Positions 26,385 to 35,184 of a stretch of DNA of 64,000 nucleotides are shown one piece after another (within the stretch, counting starts at the first letter, position 1; each line of letters begins with the position of its first letter). The stretch comes from Microbulbifer flavimaris (GTDB lineage Bacteria > Pseudomonadota > Gammaproteobacteria > Pseudomonadales > Cellvibrionaceae). Position numbers and translations under genes: made by a program. The DNA is taken from assembly GCF_001641755.2 (NCBI RefSeq), contig NZ_LRFG02000002.1, positions 558,001 to 622,000 of the forward strand, read 5' to 3'. Below the pieces are notes generated by a model, which saw nothing but the letters and a program-made list of their open reading frames with translations, was not told the origin of the DNA and made no database searches.

Positions 26385-28220
26385 ATGCCTGCTTATCGCT
26401 CCCGCACTTCCACCGCCGGACGCAATATGGCCGGTGCCCGCGCCCTCTGGCGGGCCACCGGGATGAAGGACGACGACTTCCAGAAGCCGATCATCGCCGT
26501 CGCCAATTCTTTTACACAGTTCGTGCCCGGGCACGTACACCTGAAGGATATGGGGCAACTGGTCGCCCGCGAAATTGAGCGTGCCGGCGGAGTGGCCAAG
26601 GAGTTCAATACCATCGCCGTGGATGACGGCATCGCCATGGGACACGACGGCATGCTCTACAGCCTGCCAAGCCGCGAGATCATTGCCGACTCGGTGGAGT
26701 ACATGGCCAACGCCCACTGCGCCGATGCGCTGGTGTGTATCTCCAACTGCGACAAGATCACACCGGGCATGCTGATGGCAGCCATGCGCCTCAACATTCC
26801 GGTGATCTTTGTTTCCGGTGGCCCGATGGAGGCCGGCAAAACCAAGCTGGCGGACCACAAGCTGGATCTGGTGGACGCCATGGTGATCGCAGCCACTGAC
26901 TCCGCCAGTGACGAGGAGGTGGCCGAGTACGAACGCTCTGCCTGCCCAACCTGTGGTTCCTGCTCCGGTATGTTCACGGCCAACTCCATGAATTGCCTGA
27001 CCGAGGCGCTGGGCCTGTCCCTGCCCGGCAATGGCACCATGCTTGCCACCCATGCGGATCGCGAACAGCTCTTCCTGCGTGCCGGGCGCGAAATCGTCAA
27101 CCTGACCAAGCGCTATTACGAGCAGGATGACGAATCGGCGCTGCCACGTAGTATTGCCAACCGGGCCGCATTCGAAAATGCCATCGCCCTGGATATCGCC
27201 ATGGGCGGCTCCACCAATACCATCCTGCACCTGCTGGCCGCGGCCCAGGAGGGGGAAGTCCAGTTCGACCTGTCGGACATTGACCGCATGTCGCGCAAGA
27301 TTCCGCAGCTGTGCAAGGTGGCACCCAACACGCAGAAATACCATATCGAGGATGTACACCGGGCCGGCGGCGTGATGGCCATCCTCGGGGAGCTGGAGAC
27401 GGCTGGACTGATCGATGCATCGCTGCCCACCGTCCACAGCAACTCAATGCGCAGCGCCCTGGACCAATGGGATATCCGTCGCACTGACGACCCGGCAGTG
27501 CACGAGTTCTATCGGGCCGGTCCCGCCGGCATTCCAACGCAAACCGCTTTCAGCCAGGACTGCCGCTGGACCAGCCTCGATGGCGATCGCCGCAGCGGCT
27601 GCATCCGCTCCGTGGAGCATGCTTTTTCCAGCGAGGGCGGGCTCGCGGTGTTGTTTGGCAACCTCGCACCCGGTGGCTGCGTGGTCAAAACCTCGGGCGT
27701 GGATGAATGCCTGTGGCAGTTCGAGGGGCCTGCTCACATTGTCGAAAGCCAGGAGACGGCGGTGCGGCACATCCTTGATGGCGAAGTGAAAGGCGGTGAG
27801 GCGGTCATCGTGCGCTATGAGGGCCCCAGGGGCGGTCCGGGTATGCAGGAGATGCTGTACCCCACCAGCTACCTGAAATCCAAAGGGCTTGGCCAGTCCT
27901 GCGCCCTGATCACCGACGGGCGCTTTTCCGGCGGCACCTCGGGCCTGTCCATCGGCCATGTATCACCGGAGGCGGCTTCCGGAGGCAACATTGCCCTGGT
28001 GCAAAACGGCGACACCATCCGTATCGACATCCCTCAGCGCAAGATTGAGATTGTCCTATCTGATGAGGAACTCGCACAGCGACGGGCAGCCATGCAGGAG
28101 AAGGGATCCCAGGCCTGGAAACCTGCGGAAAAACGTCCGCGCAAAGTCAGCACCGCACTGAAGGCCTACGCGATGCTGGCCACCAGTGCCGACCGCGGTG
28201 CAGTGCGCGAGATTGACTGA
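26385..28220 (+). CDS. ilvD: Dihydroxy-acid dehydratase
   Basis: Dehydrates dihydroxy-acids to the 2-keto acids that IlvE transaminates to Val and Ile. The length of 611 aa and the N-terminal half with [19 protein letters not shown] (C122, K125) and the cysteine-rich [19 protein letters not shown] segment (C187-C204) place it in the E. coli-type class with an oxygen-sensitive [4Fe-4S] cluster. The C-terminus has [21 protein letters not shown]. Upstream 26233-26384 holds no obvious attenuator. A rho-independent terminator follows. Confidence 0.95.
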   Translation: MPAYRSRTSTAGRNMAGARALWRATGMKDDDFQKPIIAVANSFTQFVPGHVHLKDMGQLVAREIERAGGVAKEFNTIAVDDGIAMGHDGMLYSLPSREIIADSVEYMANAHCADALVCISNCDKITPGMLMAAMRLNIPVIFVSGGPMEAGKTKLADHKLDLVDAMVIAATDSASDEEVAEYERSACPTCGSCSGMFTANSMNCLTEALGLSLPGNGTMLATHADREQLFLRAGREIVNLTKRYYEQDDESALPRSIANRAAFENAIALDIAMGGSTNTILHLLAAAQEGEVQFDLSDIDRMSRKIPQLCKVAPNTQKYHIEDVHRAGGVMAILGELETAGLIDASLPTVHSNSMRSALDQWDIRRTDDPAVHEFYRAGPAGIPTQTAFSQDCRWTSLDGDRRSGCIRSVEHAFSSEGGLAVLFGNLAPGGCVVKTSGVDECLWQFEGPAHIVESQETAVRHILDGEVKGGEAVIVRYEGPRGGPGMQEMLYPTSYLKSKGLGQSCALITDGRFSGGTSGLSIGHVSPEAASGGNIALVQNGDTIRIDIPQRKIEIVLSDEELAQRRAAMQEKGSQAWKPAEKRPRKVSTALKAYAMLATSADRGAVREID

Positions 28221-28247
28221 GCCCTGAATTCGAGGACTCAGACAGTA

Positions 28248-28275
28248 AGGCGGCGCACTGCGCCGCCTTTTTTTG
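28248..28275 (+). terminator. Intrinsic terminator after ilvD
   Basis: AGGCGGCGC (28248-28256) pairs with GCGCCGCCT (28260-28268) around ACT, followed by TTTTTTT. It lacks T residues on the other strand. Confidence 0.88.
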
Positions 28276-28302
28276 TCAATAAAACTTCTGCTCGCTAGGA
28301 CT

Positions 28303-28953
28303 TCACTCGGCCAGTTTGAACCGAATCCGATTGCGCACACCGTGGCGTATCACCGCCCTGCCATCTTCCATCTGTGGACGATATTTAAAACGTTGCACAG
28401 CTGCCAGTGCCGCGCGATTGAAAATCTCTGTGGCATTGCCTGCTGAATCGTAACCACCAATAACCACCGCGTTCTGCACGCTGCCACTCTTTCCGATACT
28501 GAATTCCACCACCACGTAACCCTCAATGCCCCTGCGCAGTGCCGAGGCAGGATAGCGGGGAGCGGGCTTGAATATCGGCACCGGCCCACTGGTAGATAGC
28601 ACGGGCCCCTCGAACTCTCCGCCCGGGACAGGCGCGGCGATTTTGACCACTGATGTACTCTCCTCCACCCGGGTACGGTTTTTTAGCATGGGGGGTGGCT
28701 GCTGGGGGTCCTGCACCCTCACCGGGGGTTCGAATTTCTGCACCGTCGGCTTCAGGTCTGGCAAGTGAATATTCTCGACTTTAACAAAGTCGTCGGTGTC
28801 CGGTTCCGTATATTTTTTTGTGATCAACTGACTCATGGCCAGTAGCAACAGCAACGTGACAATCGCGGCCAGCATCCAGTTGGATAGCGAGCGCAGCAGG
28901 GGCTGGAAAACGGTGAAAACGGTGATGGGATTTCGCAGATAAGCTCTGTCCAT
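28303..28953 (-). CDS. Energy transducer TonB (separate paralogue)
   Basis: A 216-aa TonB-family protein. A single N-terminal membrane helix (AAIVTLLLLLAMSQL) is followed by a proline-rich periplasmic linker (KFEPPVRVQDPQQPPPML) and the C-terminal domain with APRYPASALRRGIEGYVVVEFSI and FNRAALAAVQRFKYRP. It transmits proton-motive force to TonB-dependent outer-membrane receptors. I chose ATG 28953 because GGAGAGG lies just upstream; an ATG-like start 11 codons earlier has no site. It is transcribed alone, 236 bp from the TonB operon on the same strand, past a terminator. A Fur-like site lies upstream. Confidence 0.9.
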   Translation of the reverse strand: MDRAYLRNPITVFTVFQPLLRSLSNWMLAAIVTLLLLLAMSQLITKKYTEPDTDDFVKVENIHLPDLKPTVQKFEPPVRVQDPQQPPPMLKNRTRVEESTSVVKIAAPVPGGEFEGPVLSTSGPVPIFKPAPRYPASALRRGIEGYVVVEFSIGKSGSVQNAVVIGGYDSAGNATEIFNRAALAAVQRFKYRPQMEDGRAVIRHGVRNRIRFKLAE

Positions 28954-29037
28954 AACACCTCTCCTCATTATTTTTTGGGGTGTCAATTGCGGCTGCCGGA
29001 GCGGCCGGATATGGAAAAGCTGATCAGCTACTTTAAT

Positions 29038-29080
29038 TTATTAGTCGAAACTGGCGAATTTGCAAATAATTCTCAGTCAG
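29038..29080 (-). promoter_or_regulatory. Predicted tonB promoter with a Fur-box-like site
   Basis: On the minus strand TTGCAA (29060-29065) and TAATAA (29038-29043) are 16 bp apart. The overlapping stretch TGCAAATAATTCTCAGTC (29061-29078) matches about 14 of 18 positions of an AT-rich Fur-type site TGATAATAATTCTCATTT. Weak hexamers and a partial box; suggestive only. Confidence 0.3.
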
Positions 29081-29137
29081 AAGGTGGAAATCTACCAGGT
29101 CAAAGCCCTGATCCTCACCTTCATTGCCCGCACAGGC

Positions 29138-29170
29138 AAAAAAAAGGCCGCACTGCGTGCGGCCTTTTTT
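29138..29170. terminator. Bidirectional intrinsic terminator after the TonB operon
   Basis: GGCCGCAC (29146-29153) pairs with GTGCGGCC (29157-29164) around TGC, flanked by A8 on the left and T6 on the right. It ends the leftward TPR-gene transcript, 20 bp after its stop. Confidence 0.9.
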
Positions 29171-29189
29171 GCGAGAGTCCCTCCGGCAA

Positions 29190-30527
29190 TCACATTACCA
29201 GCTGGTCCTCACGCTTCTTCTCGTTCTCTACGTAAGAGATCCACTGCTCGGCGAACTTCTTGGAGCGCTCGTCCTTCAGCGCTTTCTTCAGCTGCTTGAG
29301 AGCCTCGTCGTACTCTTTCTGGTTGGCATGCGCCATACCCAGCACGATGTACAACTGATCCGGGCGCTTGAGGCCGCCCTTGTTCAGTGCACGCTTGGCC
29401 ATCGTTACGGCTTGCTCATTCTTGTCCAGGTCCAGGTAAATACCGGCCAGACGGGAGTAGAGCTCACCCTTGTCGGACAGCTTGGCCGCACCTTCGAGCT
29501 GCGGAATTGCCTTCTGCAGCTCCTGCGCCATCTGGTATGCCTGAGCCAGGGTTTCCAGGTTCTTGGAAGTGCGCTCGATCTTCTTCTGGTCGAGGCCCTT
29601 CTTGATCACCTTGGCACCCTTGTAAGGCATTTCGTTGCCCATGAAGAGATAGGCCATGTTCAACAGCTCTTTCTCTTTCTCCAGGGCACCCGCGATGTAG
29701 GCCGCCTCCATCATGTGCAGCTGGTCTTTTTCACGCTTCAGCTCACCGTACATGCCAGAGAGCTGCTTGTAGTACTCCCCTTTCGGGTAGTGCTTGACCA
29801 GCTTCTCCAGGATATCGGTAACCTTCTTGTAGTCGTTCTTCTCAAAATAGAAGTAACGCTGCAAGCCGTACCAGTTCTCCTTGGGCACCTTGCCCTCGCT
29901 CTCGTACATCGACACCGCTTTGTTGATGTCAGCGAGAGCCTTGCCTTCCTGGCCAGCCTGGTAGTAGACCTGGCCACGCAGGGCGTAGTCGGGGGCACCG
30001 ACATTATCGGCACGGCTGAACCACTGGTTCAGGTAGTTGAGCGCGCTGTTCCAGTTTTCGGTAACGAAGTAGAGCTGGGCAATGGTCTTGAGCGTGTTCA
30101 GCTCGACGCCCACCGGGATGTTCTCCACACCCTGGGACAGTACTTTCTTGTACGCGTTGATCGCGTCTCTGTACCGCTCCATGCTGTAGTAGACAAAGCC
30201 GTAGAAGTAGTACATCTGCGCACGCTCGTACGCGTTGTACTTGTCAGCGCCGGCTTCCATGTCCCGCAGGGCCTGCAGGGCCGCGGGCCAGTTTTCAGCG
30301 TCGGCTGCTTCCTGGACCTTACCGAGCTTCTTGAACACGTTCTCCCGCATCGCCGGGACCTTGCGTGTCTCCTCGCTGCTCTGTGCCTCCGCCTGGGCGA
30401 AGGGCGCGGAAACGCCTACCGCTTCCAGGACGGTAACACTGACCGCGGGAGCCAAGACCAAGGGCAGCGCCACGGACGTTCGCAAGACGAATTTGGAGAA
30501 TCCCTTCGTCATGGTCGTCAACTTCAT
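29190..30527 (-). CDS. Periplasmic TPR protein of the TonB2-type operon
   Basis: A 445-aa protein with an N-terminal signal peptide (hydrophobic VALPLVLAPAVSVTVLEAVGV, then AQAEAQ). At least seven TPR-like units follow, for example ALQALRDMEAGADKYNAYERAQ, DAINAYKKVLSQ, ALADINKAVSMY and EALKQLKKALKDERS. It is the last gene of the DUF3450-TtpC-ExbB-ExbD-TonB operon, 11 bp after tonB. TPR proteins recur in this position in marine gammaproteobacteria, but their role (a periplasmic scaffold for TonB or for a receptor) is not settled. A GGGGAAG precedes the ATG. Confidence 0.88.
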   Translation of the reverse strand: MKLTTMTKGFSKFVLRTSVALPLVLAPAVSVTVLEAVGVSAPFAQAEAQSSEETRKVPAMRENVFKKLGKVQEAADAENWPAALQALRDMEAGADKYNAYERAQMYYFYGFVYYSMERYRDAINAYKKVLSQGVENIPVGVELNTLKTIAQLYFVTENWNSALNYLNQWFSRADNVGAPDYALRGQVYYQAGQEGKALADINKAVSMYESEGKVPKENWYGLQRYFYFEKNDYKKVTDILEKLVKHYPKGEYYKQLSGMYGELKREKDQLHMMEAAYIAGALEKEKELLNMAYLFMGNEMPYKGAKVIKKGLDQKKIERTSKNLETLAQAYQMAQELQKAIPQLEGAAKLSDKGELYSRLAGIYLDLDKNEQAVTMAKRALNKGGLKRPDQLYIVLGMAHANQKEYDEALKQLKKALKDERSKKFAEQWISYVENEKKREDQLVM

Positions 30528-30538
30528 ATGCTTCCCCT

Positions 30539-31162
30539 TTAGTTCTCGGCCATATTAAAGCTGATTTTGGTCTTCACTCCGGGGACCTCAATCGGCTCAC
30601 CATCGACCACCCGCGGCTTGTACTTGTACTTCAATGCAGACTTGATTGCCGCACGATTGAAGATGGTGGTCGGGCGGCCGTCATTGGTGAAGGCTTCCAC
30701 AACCCGCGCATCTCGCACAGAGCCATTTTTGGTTACGGTGTATTCGACAATCGCATAGCCCTCGATTCCGCGCTGCAGAGCGCGACGGGGATACTGCGGC
30801 GCCACTTTCACGATGGGCAGGTAATCACCCTCGCTGGCGAAGCCGCCGATTCCGCCAACCTGTATACCACCACCGGTACGCGGTGCGGACATATTGATGG
30901 TGTCGTCCAGGTTAGGATCGTCGAACTCAGGTTCCGGCATTTCGGGGGGCGGCTGCTCCGGCTCCTCCGGCTTGTCCGGCTTGCTGGTGTCGTACTGGGT
31001 TTCGATCTTCTGCTCCGGCATGACGATGTCGGCAACCTTGATCTGCTCCTCCTCTTCGGGAGCACCGAGGTTGGCCTCGATCAGCGCATGCATGGTGAAG
31101 ATCAGGGCAAAGGTGGTGGCGACTGCCAATACACCCGCCCCTAATAATCTTACCGGGTTCAT
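30539..31162 (-). CDS. Energy transducer TonB (TonB2-type)
   Basis: A 207-aa TonB with an N-terminal membrane helix (VLAVATTFALIFTMHALIEA) and a short acidic-proline linker (KPDKPEEPEQPPPEMPEPE). The C-terminal domain has APQYPRRALQRGIEGYAIVEYTV, FNRAAIKSALKYKYKPRV and ends VKTKISFNMAEN. The C-terminal YP..A...G.EG.V...... pattern marks contact with receptor TonB boxes. It lies 5 bp after exbD and before the TPR gene. The short linker is typical of TonB2 rather than TonB1. It is a paralogue of the separate TonB at 28303-28953, sharing the same C-terminal motifs. Confidence 0.93.
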   Translation of the reverse strand: MNPVRLLGAGVLAVATTFALIFTMHALIEANLGAPEEEEQIKVADIVMPEQKIETQYDTSKPDKPEEPEQPPPEMPEPEFDDPNLDDTINMSAPRTGGGIQVGGIGGFASEGDYLPIVKVAPQYPRRALQRGIEGYAIVEYTVTKNGSVRDARVVEAFTNDGRPTTIFNRAAIKSALKYKYKPRVVDGEPIEVPGVKTKISFNMAEN

Positions 31163-31167
31163 AGCTG

Positions 31168-31569
31168 TTAACTCTTTTCTGTCGCGACCGAAACTTTCTC
31201 GATACCGATTCTCCTGGCGGCGTCCGCAATCAGGGCAACCTTCTCGATACTTGCTTCCTTATCGGGCTGAATCACCAACCAACCCTTGGGGTTTTCGGCA
31301 TACAGACGCTCGAGGGTGACCTTCACCAAGCGATCATCTACCTGCTCTTTGGCAATCCAGATTTCGTCGTTTTCGTTAATCGCTACCAGAATAGAGGCGG
31401 CTTTGAGTTCTGCGGTTGTCGCTTCCGGCTTCAACACGTCGACGCCCGGCTCCTTGATAAAGGTCGCGGTGACGATAAAGAAGATCAGCATGATAAACAC
31501 CACGTCCAACATGGGCGTGAGGTCAATTGCTCCAGCTTCTTCTTCTGCCGTTTTTTGTCTCTTGCTCAT
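31168..31569 (-). CDS. exbD: ExbD/TolR-family biopolymer transport protein
   Basis: A 133-aa protein with one N-terminal membrane helix (LTPMLDVVFIMLIFFIVTATFI) carrying the conserved proton-path Asp (D in MLDVVF). A periplasmic domain ends with KVSVATEKS. ExbD pairs with ExbB in the proton-driven motor energising TonB. It is preceded by a 125-bp gap after exbB2 that contains a small hairpin, and followed 5 bp later by tonB. The sequence upstream of the ATG has a GAGAG-type site. Confidence 0.93.
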   Translation of the reverse strand: MSKRQKTAEEEAGAIDLTPMLDVVFIMLIFFIVTATFIKEPGVDVLKPEATTAELKAASILVAINENDEIWIAKEQVDDRLVKVTLERLYAENPKGWLVIQPDKEASIEKVALIADAARRIGIEKVSVATEKS

Positions 31570-31596
31570 AGCAACTCTCTTAGCGAACTTCCTCGA

Positions 31597-31617
31597 CGGA
31601 GCCCCTGCGGGACTCCG
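31597..31617 (-). other. Hairpin in the gap between exbB2 and exbD
   Basis: CGGAG (31597-31601) plus CCC pairs with GGG plus CTCCG (31609-31617), leaving a small loop. It lies in the only sizeable gap (125 bp) of an otherwise tight operon. No T tract follows, so it is not a terminator. Confidence 0.4.
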
Positions 31618-31694
31618 CGAGAGTTTCTGGCTTGGCTAAACCTTCACAGCAAATAAGCTACGCCTCGGCCTGGCTCATTGCCTTATGCGGTGCC

Positions 31695-32222
31695 TTAGTG
31701 ATCCATCGTCAGATGGTCTTCCAGCAGCTGGGTTTCGCGCTCCGCTTTACCCTGGAGGTAAGTATTGGCAAACACGCCAGACAGTGCGGTCACCATACCC
31801 GCCATTGTCGGGATGGTAGCCATGGATACACCACTGGCCATCTGTTTGGCATCACCACCACCGGTAATCGCGAGAACTTCGAACACATTGATCATGCCCC
31901 AGACCGTACCCAGCAGCCCGAACAGGGGCGCCAGTGATACACAAGCCTGAATCATGTCCATGTTGTCCTGAATCTTCTCGGATACCCGGGAGATCAGCGC
32001 GTAGCGGATCTGGTGCGCACCCCAGGACTTGCGCTCGGGGCGCGCCTCCCACTGGTCGAGGGCACCTTGCACATCACCCTTCAAGCTCTTGTTGAAGTAG
32101 AAGATGCGCTCAAAGATCAGCGTCCACATAAAGAAGGTCAGGATGGCGATCAGAAGCAGTACTGGCCCGCCCGACGCCATAAAGGCGTTGACGGCGGCCC
32201 ATGCGTCATTTAATGCGTGCAT
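31695..32222 (-). CDS. exbB: MotA/TolQ/ExbB-family proton channel protein (ExbB2)
   Basis: A 175-aa inner-membrane protein with three hydrophobic segments: GGPVLLLIAILTFFMWTLIF, then ACVSLAPLFGLLGTVWGMI, then MAGMVTALSGVFANTYL. The LFGLLGTVWGMINVF block is the ExbB/TolQ signature. It is the short ExbB partner of the long TtpC-like protein upstream; both share this motif. AGGAGG precedes the ATG at 32222, and the gap from the ttpC stop is 14 bp. Confidence 0.93.
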   Translation of the reverse strand: MHALNDAWAAVNAFMASGGPVLLLIAILTFFMWTLIFERIFYFNKSLKGDVQGALDQWEARPERKSWGAHQIRYALISRVSEKIQDNMDMIQACVSLAPLFGLLGTVWGMINVFEVLAITGGGDAKQMASGVSMATIPTMAGMVTALSGVFANTYLQGKAERETQLLEDHLTMDH

Positions 32223-32236
32223 GTTGCCGCCTCCTC

Positions 32237-33619
32237 TTATTTACGCTCGGCGTTTTCCGCCACGATACCGGCACTCTGCTCTTCCAGAATGTGCAGGATA
32301 CGCTTGGCGCGGCCGTTAACGATGGTGTGCATCAGTACGGTCGGGATCGCCACACACAGACCCAGTACGGTAGTTACCAGAGCGGAGGAAATACCACCGG
32401 CCATGGCTTTCGGGTCACCGGCACCAAAGATGGTGATTGCCTGGAAGGTGATGATCATACCGGTCACGGTACCCAGCAGACCCAGCAGCGGGGCGACCAT
32501 GGCGATGATCTTCAGCAGGTTCAGGCCGGACTCGATCGCCGGGCGCTCCTTCAGGACCGCTTCTTCCATCTTAAGCTCGAGAGTTTCACCGTCCACGCCC
32601 TTGTTCTCTTCGGCAACGGCCAGAACACGACCCAGCGGGTTGTTGGTGTTCGGGGTGTCGGAGCGCAGCTGGGCGTTCACGCGGCTATTTACACCGGACA
32701 GCACGATCAGACGCCAGATAGCCAGCAGCATGGCGATCACACCAACAGCGGTGATGATATAACCAACGATCTTACCCTGGTGCCAGCGCTCAACAATGCT
32801 CGGGCTGTTGATCATGGCCTTCAGCAGGGAGCCACCGGTAGGACCAGTCGGGTCAACACCGAAAGCGGAGAAGCCGGTAGTGGCATTCTGCAGGTCTTGT
32901 GCCATGGACAGGTACTTGCCATCGGGCTGACGGATCAGCTCGGCCATTTTGTTGGCATCGGTCATTTCCAGGTACTTGCCGTTGGAAACCAGGTTGAAGT
33001 TACCAACGCGGACAACTTCCTGCTCCACCTGCTCACCGTCGGGCTTGATCACGGTGCCGTTGAACTTGACCACTTTGCCGGATTCAACGATTTCACGCTG
33101 CATCTCGTACCACAGACGCTCGATTTCCTCGATAGTCGGCAGCTTGGTCTGGGAGTTCATCTTCTCGATCAGGGTATCGAGGAACTCGGTACGGCCCGGG
33201 TACTGTGCGGAAACGATGGAGGACTCCATGTTGCCGCGCAGGTCGCCAGCGGTGGAAGTCATGTGACCGAACAGCTCTTTCAGGGAGCCCATGCGCTCGT
33301 CCAGCTGGTCGCGCTTCTGCTGAACCATCACTTCCTGCTCCTGGTACTTGGCTTCCAGGCGCGCGGAACGCTCTTCTTCGGCAGTGCGGGTTTGCTTGGC
33401 CTGGTTCAGCAGGGACTGCTGATTGGCCTTCTGGCGACGGAACTCCGCTTCGCGCTTTTTGTGCTCGGCAGATTCGGCGATTTTGGATTGACGCACCATT
33501 TGCAGCAGCTGGTCCAGGGACTTGGCTTCTTCCTGGGCCACTGCAGTGCTGTTGATCAGACCTGCCGCCAGTACTGCGGCCGTCATGGATACTAGGCGTT
33601 TGGCGATAGTGGTTTTCAT
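32237..33619 (-). CDS. ttpC: TtpC-type long MotA/TolQ/ExbB protein
   Basis: A 460-aa protein with an N-terminal signal-like segment (MTAAVLAAGLINSTAVAQ) and a long periplasmic coiled-coil region (residues about 30-130, rich in K, E, Q). A middle domain precedes a C-terminal ExbB-like membrane domain containing AMVAPLLGLLGTVTGMIITFQAI. Vibrio TtpC is an essential component of the TonB2 system with the same architecture. It overlaps the preceding DUF3450 stop by 4 nt (ATGA) and has GGAGG upstream. It presumably extends the ExbB-ExbD motor into the periplasm. Confidence 0.9.
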   Translation of the reverse strand: MKTTIAKRLVSMTAAVLAAGLINSTAVAQEEAKSLDQLLQMVRQSKIAESAEHKKREAEFRRQKANQQSLLNQAKQTRTAEEERSARLEAKYQEQEVMVQQKRDQLDERMGSLKELFGHMTSTAGDLRGNMESSIVSAQYPGRTEFLDTLIEKMNSQTKLPTIEEIERLWYEMQREIVESGKVVKFNGTVIKPDGEQVEQEVVRVGNFNLVSNGKYLEMTDANKMAELIRQPDGKYLSMAQDLQNATTGFSAFGVDPTGPTGGSLLKAMINSPSIVERWHQGKIVGYIITAVGVIAMLLAIWRLIVLSGVNSRVNAQLRSDTPNTNNPLGRVLAVAEENKGVDGETLELKMEEAVLKERPAIESGLNLLKIIAMVAPLLGLLGTVTGMIITFQAITIFGAGDPKAMAGGISSALVTTVLGLCVAIPTVLMHTIVNGRAKRILHILEEQSAGIVAENAERK

Positions 33620-34398
33620 TGCGCAGCCTCCGGAGCGTGGATCGGCATTGTCATGATGTCTTGAGTGGCCTGCTTACGAGCAATCTTCAGACCATTCTGA
33701 ATGGCGCGGCGGTAGTCGCCAGCGTCGATCTCAACCCACGCTTTCTGCTCTTTGTCATACGCCAGGGAAACCTTGGAGTCAGTAGTCTGGGCAACCAGTG
33801 CGATACGACCGATTTGCAGAACGTTGACTTCGCGATCCTGACCGTCCACAACCAGGGTATCCCCGTAGCTGTCGATCTTACGCGCGTATTCGGCTTCAAA
33901 GTTGTACAGCTCCAGCACCTGACGGAATTTCTCCGCAACGGTGACGTCGGAACGGTCCATATTGTTCTTCACGCCCTGCAGGTTCGCCATGCGCTCTTCC
34001 AGCTTGAACGGTGCGTCCAGCTTGATGAACTGCTCCAGGCCGTCGAGCATGCGAAGAATCAGCGGCTGGATCTGGCGCTCGATCACGGTGACGTTCTCGA
34101 TGGACTCATCCAGGTCCTTGATGACCGCCAGCTGGTTGGCCAGCTGCTTTTCGAGCTGGGCGTTGTAGACGCGCAGACCGTCGATCTCTTTGTTTACCAC
34201 CTTGAAGTCCTGCAGCAGGCTGGTGGTTTCTTCGGCAATCTTGTCGATGCGCTTTTGGGACGCCTGAGCGGCAGCAGTTTTCTGCTGGCCAACAGCCAGG
34301 ACGTTGTCGAGTGTATCCGCAGTGGCTACGCTGCCATAGAGTGCGCCGGCAGACAGCGCAGTGGTCAGCGCCACAGCCATGAATCGCTTGGTTTTCAT
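33616..34398 (-). CDS. DUF3450 family periplasmic coiled-coil protein
   Basis: A 260-aa protein with a signal peptide (AVALTTALSAGALYGSVATA) and a predominantly coiled-coil N-terminal half (QQKTAAAQASQKRIDKIAEE and the following 60 residues). The rest has LEQFIKLDAPFKLEERMANLQ and RALVAQTTDSKV-like strands. It is the DUF3450 gene that begins TonB2-type operons in many marine gammaproteobacteria; function unknown. I used ATG 34398 with TGGGGGGTC upstream. The longer frame adds 33 residues without signal-peptide logic. It overlaps ttpC (ATGA). Confidence 0.85.
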   Translation of the reverse strand: MKTKRFMAVALTTALSAGALYGSVATADTLDNVLAVGQQKTAAAQASQKRIDKIAEETTSLLQDFKVVNKEIDGLRVYNAQLEKQLANQLAVIKDLDESIENVTVIERQIQPLILRMLDGLEQFIKLDAPFKLEERMANLQGVKNNMDRSDVTVAEKFRQVLELYNFEAEYARKIDSYGDTLVVDGQDREVNVLQIGRIALVAQTTDSKVSLAYDKEQKAWVEIDAGDYRRAIQNGLKIARKQATQDIMTMPIHAPEAAQ

Positions 34399-34497
34399 TA
34401 GACCCCCCAGTGGGTTCAATATTTCACAACATGGTCGCGATGGTTTAGCTGCCACAACGCGGTGTGATTTTGGTTTGAAGACAGCTAAGAGCCGCAC

Positions 34498-34525
34498 ATT
34501 GTAAACAGCCGAATTGATTATTCAA
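34498..34525 (-). promoter_or_regulatory. Predicted promoter of the DUF3450-TonB operon
   Basis: On the minus strand TTGAAT (34520-34525) and TACAAT (34498-34503) are 16 bp apart, giving a leader of about 95 nt before the ATG at 34398. Confidence 0.5.
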
Positions 34526-34671
34526 ATGCCGATTGACAGTCTCGGCCCGCGTGTGTAGCCAGGTAACACTTGGGTAACAAACCCGGGTCTGATGCACACA
34601 ATTGCGGCGGTGCTCAATGTGAAAGCAGTCACGAAAACTATCAGAAAGGTTAAAAGTTGATCAAGTAGATT

Positions 34672-35184
34672 TTATTTTGACCTGTCGTACTGGACTAAGC
34701 AGTAGTTGTATTCGTCCCTGTCCGACGCCGAGTAACAATCCCGACGGGTTTCTGACCACCCACCCGCAAATTCCGGGAAGAAGGCATCGCCTTCCACGTC
34801 GGCATCCACTTCCGTGACATAGAGCCGCTTTGCCAGCGGCAAGGCTTGGCGGTAGATCTCCGCCCCCCCGATCACCATCACCTCCTCAGCGCCGCCCAGC
34901 CGGGCCGACTCCCCAGCCAGCCGCAGGGCCTCCTCCAGGCTGGTGACGACAGAGACACCCTCCGCGTGCCATTCAGCGTTGCGGGTGATGACAATGTTTA
35001 GCCGGCCGGGCAGCGGTCGACCGATGGATTCGAAGGTCTTGCGCCCCATGACCACAGGCTTCCCCATGGTCACTCGCTTGAAAAACTTCAGGTCGCCGGA
35101 GATGCGCCAGGGCAGGGCGTTTTCGCGGCCGATGGCGCGATTGCGCGCCATGGCGGCGATCATGGCAATGGGGACATCCTTCAT
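34672..35184 (-). CDS. folA: Dihydrofolate reductase
   Basis: Reduces dihydrofolate with NADPH to tetrahydrofolate, regenerating the cofactor oxidised by ThyA. The N-terminus IAMIAAMARNRAIGRENALPW has the active-site loop; the catalytic acid is in LPWRISGDLKFFKRVTMGKPVVMGRKTFESIG. GGAEIYRQALPLAKRLYVTEVDADVEGD follows. At 170 aa it is slightly longer than E. coli FolA (159). It begins on the base next to the thyA stop, so the two are translationally linked. This is the trimethoprim target family. Confidence 0.95.
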   Translation of the reverse strand: MKDVPIAMIAAMARNRAIGRENALPWRISGDLKFFKRVTMGKPVVMGRKTFESIGRPLPGRLNIVITRNAEWHAEGVSVVTSLEEALRLAGESARLGGAEEVMVIGGAEIYRQALPLAKRLYVTEVDADVEGDAFFPEFAGGWSETRRDCYSASDRDEYNYCLVQYDRSK

